Source: Bradyrhizobiaceae bacterium PARB1 (GTDB lineage Bacteria > Pseudomonadota > Alphaproteobacteria > Rhizobiales > Xanthobacteraceae). From it: DNA of 64,000 bases. The DNA is taken from the NCBI GenBank assembly GCA_002256345.1, contig NKIY01000001.1, positions 946,194 through 1,010,193 of the forward strand, written 5' to 3'. The notes under the pieces were generated by a model. That model was not told the origin of the DNA and did no database searches. It saw only the letters and a program-made list of their open reading frames with translations. Below, in pieces: positions 42,678 through 50,916 of the stretch. The position numbers and the translations under genes are program-made. Numbering within the stretch: the first letter of the stretch is position 1; each line of letters opens with the position of its first letter.

Positions 42678-43442
42678 CTATAACTCGAGACGCAGCTGGC
42701 GGATCTGCTCGTTGATGGCGGGATCGGTCGGAATGCGCGGGCGCGGAAAATCCACCGTCTCGATGCTGCGGATACGCCCCGGCCGCGGGCTCATGACAAC
42801 GATGCGATCGGCCAGCACGACGGCTTCCTCGACATCATGGGTTACGAACAGGATGGTGGTGCCATGAATGGCCTGCAGCCGCAGCAATTCGCCATGCATC
42901 TGGCTGCGCGTCTGCGGGTCGAGTTTTGAGAACGGCTCGTCCATCAGCAGAATGCGCGGCTCGACGACGAGGCTGCGCGCGAGCGCAACGCGGCTGCGCA
43001 TGCCGCCGGAGAGCTGATGCGGCCACGATTTTGCAAAATCGGACAGGCCCACATGCGCAAGCATCGCATCGGCTTTCGCATGCCGGGTGCGGCGATCGAA
43101 AGACTGCGCTTCGAGACCGAATGCGACATTGGCGCGGGTGTTGCGCCAGGGCAATAGGCGATCTTCCTGGAACATGTAGGCGATGTCGCCGCTGCTGCTT
43201 TGCGCAACATCGACGTCGCCGTTCATGCTGATGGCGCCGCTATCGGGGGGCAGCAGGCCTGCAATGATGTTGAGCAGTGTGCTCTTGCCGCACCCCGACG
43301 TGCCCAGCAAAGCGACGACTTCGCCCTGGCGAACGGTCAGCGAGATATCGTCGAGAACCCTGAGCGCGTCAAAGCTCTTCCCGATTCCCGTCAGCGCGAT
43401 CGCTGGCGTTCCGACATATGGCTGAGGCTGGTGAACGTTCAT
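42678..43442 (-). CDS. ABC transporter ATP-binding protein, SsuB/TauB type
   Basis: About 254 residues: Walker A GTSGCGKST (47-55), YMFQEDRLLPWRNTRANVAFGL, signature LSGGMRSR, Walker B ILLMDEPFSKLD and ILFVTHDVEEA. ATG 43442 has a weak AGG site; ATG 43457 would add five residues. It is the first gene of the seven-gene operon, so the operon's promoter should be just upstream, in 43458-43600. Confidence 0.88.
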   Translation of the reverse strand: MNVHQPQPYVGTPAIALTGIGKSFDALRVLDDISLTVRQGEVVALLGTSGCGKSTLLNIIAGLLPPDSGAISMNGDVDVAQSSSGDIAYMFQEDRLLPWRNTRANVAFGLEAQSFDRRTRHAKADAMLAHVGLSDFAKSWPHQLSGGMRSRVALARSLVVEPRILLMDEPFSKLDPQTRSQMHGELLRLQAIHGTTILFVTHDVEEAVVLADRIVVMSPRPGRIRSIETVDFPRPRIPTDPAINEQIRQLRLEL

Positions 43443-44187
43443 CGCGTGGCCTGGCATGAGAGATAGCAGGCAAATTGTGCAGTGCCATGTTGCTTTGAGA
43501 TTTAGTCAAAACCAGATGGCGATGAAAGTGATCTGCCGCGTTCGCGTGGAATAACAACGCGCGCGTCGTTCATGTCGCTGCGGGAGGTGAATCATTCGCT
43601 TCGGCGACGCCATAAGAGGAGATGTTTCTAGGCGCCCGGGTGTGTCCCGCCATGGATATAACGCGATGGGTGCAATCGCGTGTCACGCAGAAATGAAAGC
43701 GACGCGCGGCGGATGACTGTTGTTGTTCAGTTCAGCGCTGTTTACGCGCCGTCGCGGCAACTAACAAAACCGATGCGCGGTAGTGGGCGCAGCAACTACA
43801 TGTGCTGCGGTGTCGTTGACGGAGTCAGCGTGCCGTGCTCCGTAATTCATTGTAATCAAGACGCTGGCACGCCCCGGATAGGCGAAACGAACACCGGACA
43901 GCGTGACGAGCGGCTGCACCGTCATCGGCCCGCATCTGCATGACCGCCTGACGCCGGCAGTGGCCGCAGAACTGGAGCGGCTGCATCCTTCGTCGCGCCA
44001 GGACTCGGCGCCTAGCATTCGCACAAGCGAGATGGTTGCATTGTTGCGCGGGGGACGAAGTTTCCCGCGTGCGTGCGTAGCGAAGAATAATATGGTGCGC
44101 GAGGGGGAGTCATTGGGTGATCTTGCCGTGTAGAAAGTTCCGGTAGGCTGCTAGTTTCATCTGAAACGTCACTCAGAGAGACCGACC
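43443..44187. other. Gene-poor spacer with a possible ABC ATPase fragment
   Basis: About 745 bp between the importer operon and the metallo-hydrolase, with no complete gene. On the minus strand, 43925 down to about 43856 reads MTVQPLVTLSGVRFAYPGR, which looks like the first strand of an ABC ATPase and then degenerates. Plus-strand frames here lack family features. The remainder probably holds the promoters of both flanking operons. Confidence 0.4.
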
Positions 44188-45303
44188 ATGTCCGTTGATC
44201 TTCGCCGCCGTGATTTCCTCAAAAGCTCAGCCTTGTTTGCCGGTATGGCAGCGGCAGGTTTCTCCTGCGTCGAGATCGCCAGTGCGGCGCAGATCGAGGT
44301 GCCGACCGTCGACAAGCTCGCGATCCGCGTGCTGGTCGATCAGCAGCATGACCAGTTTCTCCGCGGCAGTACGGTGAACGGCGTCGTCCATGAGGGGCCG
44401 GGCGCGGCCCGCAGCGCCGATGCGCGCAATGTGCTGCACAATGAATGGGGCCTGTCGTTGCTGCTGGAATCGCAGCGCGCCGCAGACCAGCAGACTATCT
44501 TACTCGATTTCGGCTACACATCGCCGGCGATCATCAACAATATGGACCTGCTGAAGGTTGACCCCGCCAAGATCAAGGCGCTGATCGTCAGCCACGGCCA
44601 TATCGATCATTATGGCGGCCTGATCGGCTTCCTGGAGCGTCACCGCGCAGTGCTGCCGCCGGACCTCAAGCTTTATGCCGGCGGCGAGGACAATTTCTGT
44701 CACCGTACCAGCCGCACATCGACCGGCGCCTATGGCGAAGGCGGCACGCTGGAGCGCAAGCAGATCGCCGCGCAGAATGTCACCACGGTGCTGTGCGAAA
44801 CGCCGACCGTGATCCAGGGCCACGCTTTCACTACCGGCAAGATCAAGCGCAACAGCGTTGAGAAGATCCTGCCGAACACGTTTGTGGACTACACCGAGAA
44901 GGACGGCGAGAGCTGTTCCTATGGCCATTACACCGCCGCCGAACTGCAGGGCAAAATGGTGCCGGACGAGCATGTGCATGAGCATGCCACCTGTTTCAAT
45001 GTCCGCGGCAAGGGGCTGGTGGTGATCAGCTCCTGCGGCCATGTGGGCATCGTGAATTCGGTGCGCCAGGCCCAGGAGATTTCCGGCGTCCAGAAGGTGC
45101 ATGCCATCGTTGGCGGCTTCCATCTCGGGCCGGCGCCTGCGGATTATCTCAAGCAGATCGTCAGCGAGGTGAAGAGCCTCGATCCCGACGTGGTGATCCC
45201 GATGCATTGCAGCGGCCTCAACTTCCTGCTCGAGGCATGCGCGCAAATGCCCGACCAGGTCATCAACACCTCGACGGGAAGCAAGCTGATCTTCGGCGCG
45301 TGA
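44188..45303 (+). CDS. Tat-exported metallo-beta-lactamase-fold hydrolase
   Basis: A 371-residue protein with a twin-Arg leader (RRRDFLKSSALFAGMAAAGF). The MBL metal motif SHGHIDHYGG (His136, His138, Asp140, His141) is followed by SSCGHVGIVN and VIPMHCSGLNF. This arrangement fits the subgroup related to dihydropterin-type phosphate synthases and other small-molecule hydrolases. It is probably periplasmic with a dinuclear metal site. Its stop overlaps the start of the SCO gene (TGATG). Substrate unknown. Confidence 0.86.
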   Translation: MSVDLRRRDFLKSSALFAGMAAAGFSCVEIASAAQIEVPTVDKLAIRVLVDQQHDQFLRGSTVNGVVHEGPGAARSADARNVLHNEWGLSLLLESQRAADQQTILLDFGYTSPAIINNMDLLKVDPAKIKALIVSHGHIDHYGGLIGFLERHRAVLPPDLKLYAGGEDNFCHRTSRTSTGAYGEGGTLERKQIAAQNVTTVLCETPTVIQGHAFTTGKIKRNSVEKILPNTFVDYTEKDGESCSYGHYTAAELQGKMVPDEHVHEHATCFNVRGKGLVVISSCGHVGIVNSVRQAQEISGVQKVHAIVGGFHLGPAPADYLKQIVSEVKSLDPDVVIPMHCSGLNFLLEACAQMPDQVINTSTGSKLIFGA

Positions 45304-45932
45304 TGTCCATCGATCGGGGCGCATGCCTTTTGAAACGTGCGGGGCTGCTGGTGGCTCTGCTGCTGGCGACGTCCGGCGGCGCATCGGCACAGACGGAATC
45401 GCGGCGGTCAGCAGCAGAGCTGATGGACGCCGTGATGTGGAATCGCGAGCCGATCGGCGGCGCGTTCGCGCTGACGGATCAGGCGGGCCAGCCCCGCACC
45501 GATCGCGATTTCCGCGGTAAATATTTGCTCGTCTATTTCGGCTTCACCTTTTGCCCCGATGTCTGCCCGACCGACCTGCAGGCCATCGGTCTCGCGATGG
45601 ATCAGCTCGGCGCCCGCGCTCATGCCGTGCAGCCGCTGTTCGTGACGCTGGATCCTGCGCGCGACACGGTGGAGCAGCTCGCGCAATATGTGCCGCTGTT
45701 CCATCCAAAGCTGGTCGGTCTGACCGGCAGCGAAGCCGCCATTGCCACGACAGCTGAGGCATATCGCGTCTATTTCAAGCGCGTACCGTTCAAAAAGAAC
45801 CCGGCCGACTACACGGTCGATCATTCCGCCTTTGTCTATCTCGTCGATCCCGACGGAAAATATCTCGGCTTCTTCCCGCCCGGCACGCCGGCGGAGCGCA
45901 TGGTCGAGATGATCAAGCCGCATCTTAGATAG
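45303..45932 (+). CDS. SCO family protein (copper chaperone/thiol redox)
   Basis: A 209-residue thioredoxin-fold protein: signal or anchor LLVALLLATSGGASA, then YLLVYFGFTFCPDVCPTDLQ with the Cu-binding Cys84 and Cys88 and the conserved later His in YTVDHSAFVYLVD. SCO proteins deliver copper to cytochrome oxidase CuA or act as thiol reductants. No oxidase genes are near. Coupling to the metallo-hydrolase suggests a role in that protein's maturation or redox state. Confidence 0.88.
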   Translation: MSIDRGACLLKRAGLLVALLLATSGGASAQTESRRSAAELMDAVMWNREPIGGAFALTDQAGQPRTDRDFRGKYLLVYFGFTFCPDVCPTDLQAIGLAMDQLGARAHAVQPLFVTLDPARDTVEQLAQYVPLFHPKLVGLTGSEAAIATTAEAYRVYFKRVPFKKNPADYTVDHSAFVYLVDPDGKYLGFFPPGTPAERMVEMIKPHLR

Positions 45933-45937
45933 AGCGG

Positions 45938-45965
45938 ATGTCCGCAACTGGCGTAAAGCGGACAT
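45938..45965. repeat. Inverted repeat ATGTCCGC/GCGGACAT
   Basis: ATGTCCGC (45938-45945) and GCGGACAT (45958-45965) are perfect reverse complements around a 12-base spacer, starting six bases after the SCO stop codon. It could act as a transcript-end hairpin but has no T-run. The right arm with its flank (GCGTAAAGCGGACAT) recurs at 46389-46403. Confidence 0.6.
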
Positions 45966-46388
45966 GGAAAAGATCGCAGATCGAGCATTTGCAGATCCCT
46001 GTAATTTGAAGAGAGTTCCCTGTTCGAGTGTTTAGGGAATTTCGAGGGTTAACGTTCGGAATCCCCGGAAGACCGCTGTGGTCGAGATCAGGAACGCAGG
46101 TAAAAGCATGGTTTCCCCGAAAATTCCCTGTTTGCAGTGAATTTTTCAGGAGCAAGGTGCGAGATGCACTCCCGCCCCAGCCAGGCCATCCGGGCATTGG
46201 GCCAAGCTGTCATTTCGTCTAAGAAATGTCCAAGATGTGGCGGGCCTCCCGGCTTCTAAGAAGTCTCTGAGTAGTAGGCTAGGCTCCAAGGGGCGCCACT
46301 TCCCAAAAATCTCCGATCGACCATTTCGAGGTTCCCGCTTGGGGCAGGTCGGAGGTGGGACTTGGTTGATTGCCAATGCCCGCTCAAG

Positions 46389-46403
46389 GCGCAAAGCGGA
46401 CAT
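46389..46403. repeat. Second copy of the GCGGACAT repeat arm
   Basis: GCGCAAAGCGGACAT differs by one base from GCGTAAAGCGGACAT at 45951-45965. I see no matching left arm nearby, so this looks like a partial or decayed copy. Confidence 0.5.
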
Positions 46404-46550
46404 TGATGAGACGCTGTTATCTGGTCGTGCGCAACCGAAAGTGATTGTCTGACGCGTCGGCCATCTGCGTTTAGGAGACACGTCGGTTCCTGCAGCCAGT
46501 TTTCTTCAGGTGTTGTCGCTCCTAACCAAGGTTAAATCAGCAAAGATGGA

Positions 46551-47447
46551 TCATTGTTCAAAACGCACGCCAAGTAAGCGTTTGTTCCGATCCGCCACCT
46601 GAATTGTCGCCGTCGTGCCAACGATCAGTTGATCTTTATCGGCCTTCTCGATGTTGATGCGCACGGGGATGCGTTGCGCGAGCCGTACCCAGGAGAAGGT
46701 TGGATTGACACTGGCAAGAAGGCTCGCCCCCGAACTTCTGTCCCGGTCCTCGATGCCTCCAGCGATGCTTTCGACCTGCCCATTCAGAATCGTCCCGCCC
46801 ATCAACCTCACATCGACAGCATCGCCGACATGAACGCGTGGGAGTTTGGTCTCTTCGAAATAGCCTTCGATACGCACGGTATCGGTGTCGATCAGGGCCA
46901 TGATGCCGCGCCCCGCGGCTAGATAGGTGCCGGGCCGTAAATCGAAATTGGTCACACGTCCATTCGCGGGCGCACGGATTTCCGAGCGATTGAGATTGAG
47001 ACGCGCGACATCCAGATCGGCAACAGCCTGGCTATGGGCCGCCCTGGCCTGCAGGTCCGCCGCGCGGACAGTCTCTCGCTGCTGCTGCGACACGACGCCT
47101 TCGCTCAGCTTTTCGTATCGTGCGCGATCGCTGGCAGCCTTCTCGGCCGCGGCTTCGCGGTTGGCCAAGGCGGCCTCTGCTTGCCGGACTGCGAGGCGGA
47201 AACGTTCGGGATCCAGCCGCAGTAAGATGTCGCCCTTGCGGACAAGTTGATTGTCCCGGATCAATACCTCTTCGACGAGACCGGGTACATCGGAGGCTAC
47301 GGCGATGACGTCGGCGCGGACGTGGCCGTCCCGGGTCCAGGGCGTCGTCTCGTAATGCTCCCACATGCCGATGAACATAGGTGCCGCGACTCCCAGTGTC
47401 AGCGTGGTGAGCAGAACACGCGGAAAAATCGAACCCGCTATCCTCAT
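46551..47447 (-). CDS. HlyD/EmrA-like efflux periplasmic adaptor (AaeA-like)
   Basis: About 298 residues: N-terminal membrane anchor (VLLTTLTLGVAAPMFIGMW), half-motif lipoyl-like strands (VIAVASDVPGLVEEVLIRDNQ, GDILLRLD), an Ala/Glu/Arg-rich hairpin ~85-150, then RAPANGRVTNFDLRPGTYL. It is the adaptor of a FUSC/AaeB-type aromatic-acid efflux system. ATG 47447 overlaps the DUF1656 stop by four bases, which excludes a longer frame. Confidence 0.88.
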   Translation of the reverse strand: MRIAGSIFPRVLLTTLTLGVAAPMFIGMWEHYETTPWTRDGHVRADVIAVASDVPGLVEEVLIRDNQLVRKGDILLRLDPERFRLAVRQAEAALANREAAAEKAASDRARYEKLSEGVVSQQQRETVRAADLQARAAHSQAVADLDVARLNLNRSEIRAPANGRVTNFDLRPGTYLAAGRGIMALIDTDTVRIEGYFEETKLPRVHVGDAVDVRLMGGTILNGQVESIAGGIEDRDRSSGASLLASVNPTFSWVRLAQRIPVRINIEKADKDQLIVGTTATIQVADRNKRLLGVRFEQ

Positions 47448-47662
47448 GAAAGTAGCTTTCCCAGAATTGCGTAGAAGACATTGATCAAGATCACGAAGAT
47501 GGCGAAGTCGAACAGCGCCGGGTGCCACGCAAATTTCCGGATATCGACGGCTGCGAATTTGCGGGTCATTGCGGAAGCCATAAAGCAGATGGCAAGCGCG
47601 CAAACGCAGGCAATTGCGAAAGTCGGCACGTATACGCCTGCGATAGAGATTTCCTCGTTCAT
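47444..47662 (-). CDS. DUF1656 small membrane protein (AaeX-like)
   Basis: A 72-residue protein with two hydrophobic helices (FAIACVCALAICFMASAM and FDFAIFVILINVFYAIL) and the typical start EEISIAGVYVP. DUF1656/AaeX proteins accompany AaeA and AaeB-type genes. ATG 47662 overlaps the stop of the upstream FUSC fragment (ATGA). Confidence 0.86.
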   Translation of the reverse strand: MNEEISIAGVYVPTFAIACVCALAICFMASAMTRKFAAVDIRKFAWHPALFDFAIFVILINVFYAILGKLLS

Positions 47663-48168
47663 CGAACGACCTCGCCGGATGAGAAAGCATGGGCATTTGG
47701 AAACAGCGTGCGACGCAGACCTATCAGTGCGAGCTGTCGCTTTTGGCGGGTGGTAGGCTCGCCGTTCTCGGCGCATAGCGCGCTGTCAATCGCCCTCAGG
47801 AGGGCTCTAGCGTCGTCGGGCTTCAGCTCCTTATTGCCACGCGCAAACCAGCGGAATGCGCGCGAAAGCATGGGAAATAGCAGTGGAATTTCAGGGCCAT
47901 CCGGCGTGTTGTCATGTGCGGAAAATTCCTTCAGGGCGAGCAGGTCGAGGCCAATTTGCAGCGCGGCCAGCGAACGGAGGGCTTCCACCCTGATATCGGT
48001 GCCGGAGCCGGCCAGTCGGGGAATGACCAAGCCGAAGCGATCGAGCATGACGCTGACCCATCTCGTGCGGTTCATCGGCCGGCGTGTAGCGGCCAGCCTC
48101 GCCAGATCAGCCCAGCCATGGACTAGCAGGCGCTGCGCCGCGCGTGATGCCGAAGCGAGCGCAACCAC
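47659..48168 (-). CDS. FUSC-family C-terminal fragment (split from upstream gene)
   Basis: A 169-residue cytoplasmic segment: SRAAQRLLVHGWADLARLAA, RWVSVMLDRFGLVIPRLAG, GTDIRVEALRSLAALQIGLD. In single-chain FUSC/AaeB proteins this directly follows the last membrane helices. Here it is in a different frame from, and overlaps by 46 bases, the larger upstream frame, with GTG as the only early start. Most likely the two were one gene of ~690 codons broken by a one-base indel near 48140-48170, or a sequencing error. Independent translation cannot be excluded. Confidence 0.7.
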   Translation of the reverse strand: MVALASASRAAQRLLVHGWADLARLAATRRPMNRTRWVSVMLDRFGLVIPRLAGSGTDIRVEALRSLAALQIGLDLLALKEFSAHDNTPDGPEIPLLFPMLSRAFRWFARGNKELKPDDARALLRAIDSALCAENGEPTTRQKRQLALIGLRRTLFPNAHAFSSGEVVR

Positions 48169-49733
48169 CGTATGGCGATGAACGCTGCCAGCAGCCCGAT
48201 CAGCGCGGCTGCATTGCTGTTGATGAACAGAGCGAAGTCAACGCTGAATTTGTTCTGCAGATCGAGGGCGCTGATCAGACCAAGGCCCAGTGCCAACGCC
48301 TTGATGAAATGGCGGGGATTGGCCTGCAGATAGCCGATGATGAGGAATGTCGGCGCCAGCGAGAACACCAGCATCGGAAAGCCGGTGATGGCCGGGAAGA
48401 TCAAGAACAGGTAGATGGCGGCGATCGGTAGGCAGGCCAGCGTCCAGAGCGCGTAGGAAATCAGGGACGGCGCGGGGTCGTCGAGGCTGCTGTAGATGGC
48501 GGCGGCGATCGCGGCGATCTGCGCGGCGACGCCGCCTTCCGGCCACGCCGCTGCGATCCAGATTGCGCAGCAGCCGAGCACGGCGACAGCGAGAGCGGCT
48601 ACCGACAAAGCGGCGAGGCCGGGATCACGATGCAAGTACCGCCTGACATGCCGATGCGGGAAGTCGGCTCTACCCTTCCGTGCGGAGGTCCGGGAGGTGT
48701 CGTGCAGCGCTGTGGATATGTTGTGGGCGGTAGCCAGCGCGTCGATCAAGGTTGCTAAATTGGCGACTGTTCCAGCTTCGAGAAGCCGATCCCACTCGCT
48801 GCGATCGCGGCCGCGGCCCTCGAACGATTTGCATTGTCTGATCAAGTCGTCTGCATCCGTCGGTGGTCGATCCTGATCGCTTGTCCAGCTGACGAAGTCT
48901 GACAGCAAGTCGTTCATCTCGGCCGAACGCCGTTTGCCTAATGCCGTGAGGCTGTCCTCGACCGCGAGTAGCATCGGCAAGACCAATGCGAGCTTGTCCT
49001 GCACGGCTCGTATGGTCCGCAGGTCCGGCATCCTCGCCGCAGTGTCGTAACGCAGATGCGTCGATAACATTTCGAGTTGCGTGACGTCGGCGGCCAGCTG
49101 CCAGCGCACTGGATCCGGAGTCTCGTCGATGCGTGTAGAAAGTCCGTCGCTCGTCCGTGCGAAGGCGTCGGACATTGCGGCGCGCAGCGATTTCAGAAGG
49201 GGGGTGGTGACATCGCTCGGAAACAAGAGTGTGTGCACCAGCGTCGCGCAGCTGATGCCGAGCAGGATTTCCTCGACCCGCGAAAGCGCGGTATCGAAGA
49301 CCATGGCTGGCGCGTTCACGCTGGAAAACGCGACGGTGGTCGCGGTGTAGCCTGCCAACAGGAACACGTAGCTGCGCGGGGTGCGGTCCTGCAGGGAGAT
49401 GTAGAGGCAGAGCCCGGCCCAGGCGGTGACTGCGACCGACAACAGAGCTGGCTGATCGACAAGGGACGGCACTAGCGTCAAAGCAGCGCATGCGCCCAGC
49501 AATGTCCCGAGAAAACGATAGATAGCGCGCGACCGAACCGCTCCGGCGAATGGTTGTGCGGTCAAATAAACGGTGAGCATGGCCCAATAGGGCCGCTGTA
49601 ATCCGAGGCGAAAGGCGAGATAGATCGCGAGCATCGCCGCGATGAACGAATTCGCCGAGAACAGCGCCCACTTGGGATCGAGTTGGCCGGGGGATGCGGC
49701 GGCAAGAAATCGAGACAGGGGTGACTGCGGCAT
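48123..49733 (-). CDS. FUSC/AaeB-type efflux membrane protein (C-terminally truncated)
   Basis: A 536-residue protein with two membrane blocks: N-terminal (ANSFIAAMLAIYLAFRLGLQ, YWAMLTVYLTAQPFAGAVRS) and a second around residues 360-525 (LSVAALAVAVLGCCAIWIAA, SLISYALWTLACLPIAAIYL). A soluble helical domain lies between. It is the transport subunit of an aromatic-carboxylate or drug efflux system. The last ~10 residues (HHARRSAC) are out-of-frame reading; homologous sequence continues in the next frame, so the protein looks truncated. An AraC regulator lies divergent, 85 bp away. Confidence 0.82.
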   Translation of the reverse strand: MPQSPLSRFLAAASPGQLDPKWALFSANSFIAAMLAIYLAFRLGLQRPYWAMLTVYLTAQPFAGAVRSRAIYRFLGTLLGACAALTLVPSLVDQPALLSVAVTAWAGLCLYISLQDRTPRSYVFLLAGYTATTVAFSSVNAPAMVFDTALSRVEEILLGISCATLVHTLLFPSDVTTPLLKSLRAAMSDAFARTSDGLSTRIDETPDPVRWQLAADVTQLEMLSTHLRYDTAARMPDLRTIRAVQDKLALVLPMLLAVEDSLTALGKRRSAEMNDLLSDFVSWTSDQDRPPTDADDLIRQCKSFEGRGRDRSEWDRLLEAGTVANLATLIDALATAHNISTALHDTSRTSARKGRADFPHRHVRRYLHRDPGLAALSVAALAVAVLGCCAIWIAAAWPEGGVAAQIAAIAAAIYSSLDDPAPSLISYALWTLACLPIAAIYLFLIFPAITGFPMLVFSLAPTFLIIGYLQANPRHFIKALALGLGLISALDLQNKFSVDFALFINSNAAALIGLLAAFIAIRWLRSLRHHARRSAC

Positions 49734-49765
49734 GGTCCTGATCGTCCGTGAAGCATGCGGACCAT
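49732..49765. promoter_or_regulatory. Inverted repeat in the FUSC/AraC divergent promoter
   Basis: ATGGTCC (49732-49738) and GGACCAT (49759-49765) are perfect reverse complements, with a nested GTCCG (49744-49748) and CGGAC (49758-49762). It overlaps the start codon of the efflux gene and lies in the 85-bp gap before the AraC-type gene, so it could be a regulator site. It could also be chance. Confidence 0.35.
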
Positions 49766-49818
49766 ATGCCTTGCCGCCTCGCAGGAATTTCGATATTCTA
49801 CCAATTAATTTCCAAAGT

Positions 49819-50688
49819 ATGACAATGCGCGGCAGGCTTCATCAGCACTACCGTCAATTCGATCCAGACAGCCTGGATCGTCCGATCGTGACGGGCATGG
49901 TGGATACGCAGGAAAAAGAGGATGAGCTGCCGGTCCATACCCATTGTAAGGGGCAGCTGGTACTCGCCCTGCGCGGCGGTGTGACCTGCGAGGTGCCAAG
50001 CGGACTCTGGATGGTCCCCCCGCGTTGTGGCGTCTGGATCCCCGGCGGCATGCCGCATAGCAACCGGGTCACCGCCAATGCCAGCCTTCTCTTTCTCTAT
50101 GTGGACATGGGAGCCGCAAGCGTGCCGCAGGAATGCTGCACGCTCTCTATTACGCCGCTGCTCCACGAGCTGATTCATCGCATGGCGACGCTGCCGCCGC
50201 TTTACGATCCGCAAGGGCCCACAGCCCAGATTGCCGCGGTGCTCCTGAATGAGCTGATCGCCATGCCGACGGAACGGCTGCATCTTCCGATCACGCGTCA
50301 TTCGAAATTGCGCTTTATCGCTGATGCCTTGATGAACGATCCGGCCGATCGCCGGACCGTGGCGGAGTGGGCGGAAGCTGCCGCGCTCGGCGAGCGGACG
50401 CTGATGCGTCTTGTGGTCACCGAGACGGGTATGACTTTCAGTCGCTGGCGTCAGCAGCTTCAGATCATCGTTGCCATCCAGAAACTATCTGCCGGGGACA
50501 CGGTTCAGTCAGTTTCGGGGGCGCTGGGCTATGAGTCCGTGAGCGCTTTCATCACCATGTTCAAGAAGGCGCTCGGAAAGTCGCCCGCACGATATTTCTC
50601 CGAGCGCGAGGCCGGCCAGACCAGGTATCTTCGGCCCGATCTGCCCGGTGATGCACTGCAAACCGCGCCGGATGGGCGGGGCGCATGA
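49819..50688 (+). CDS. AraC-family transcriptional regulator
   Basis: About 289 residues: an N-terminal cupin-like sensor (ELPVHTHCKGQLVLALRGGV, PPRCGVWIPGGMPHS) and a C-terminal AraC double helix-turn-helix (EWAEAAALGERTLMRLVVTE; GDTVQSVSGALGYESVSAFI). ATG 49819 (MTMRGRL) is used; the site before it is weak. It is divergent from the FUSC efflux operon, its likely target, and the sensor domain probably binds the exported compound. Confidence 0.88.
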   Translation: MTMRGRLHQHYRQFDPDSLDRPIVTGMVDTQEKEDELPVHTHCKGQLVLALRGGVTCEVPSGLWMVPPRCGVWIPGGMPHSNRVTANASLLFLYVDMGAASVPQECCTLSITPLLHELIHRMATLPPLYDPQGPTAQIAAVLLNELIAMPTERLHLPITRHSKLRFIADALMNDPADRRTVAEWAEAAALGERTLMRLVVTETGMTFSRWRQQLQIIVAIQKLSAGDTVQSVSGALGYESVSAFITMFKKALGKSPARYFSEREAGQTRYLRPDLPGDALQTAPDGRGA

Positions 50689-50916
50689 GGCGACCGGCGG
50701 GGGCGACGCAACGGCATCGGCCTTTGGTCACGCAGCGCAGCGGCGACCTCAACATGGCAAGCGGGCGGTTGTAAACGCGGCCAGTCAGAAAACTGCTCGT
50801 GCTTCAGCGGGCACGTGAGATCCTATCCTCGAACCGTACGACGAGCTTATTGAACCGGGACGTGGAAGTGAAACAATTCAGGTTGGCGGCGATACTACGT
50901 TGGCCTACGAGGAAGT

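Larger units (their letters stand above)
45933..46550. other. Repeat-bearing intergenic region
   Basis: About 620 bp without a credible gene. It contains the GCGGACAT inverted repeat (45938-45965), a second copy at 46389-46403, and repeated TTCCCTGTT-like stretches (about 46014-46024 and 46122-46132). Minus-strand frames give peptides such as HVRFTPVADI, a phrase I associate with spurious ORFs over interspersed repeats of Bradyrhizobium-type genomes. It separates the SCO operon from the end of the efflux operon. Confidence 0.5.

Noticed and set aside
43680-44133. Small plus-strand frames of 76-87 codons before the metallo-hydrolase
   Set aside because: They have weak starts and no family features, and they overlap the spacer with the ABC-like fragment on the other strand.
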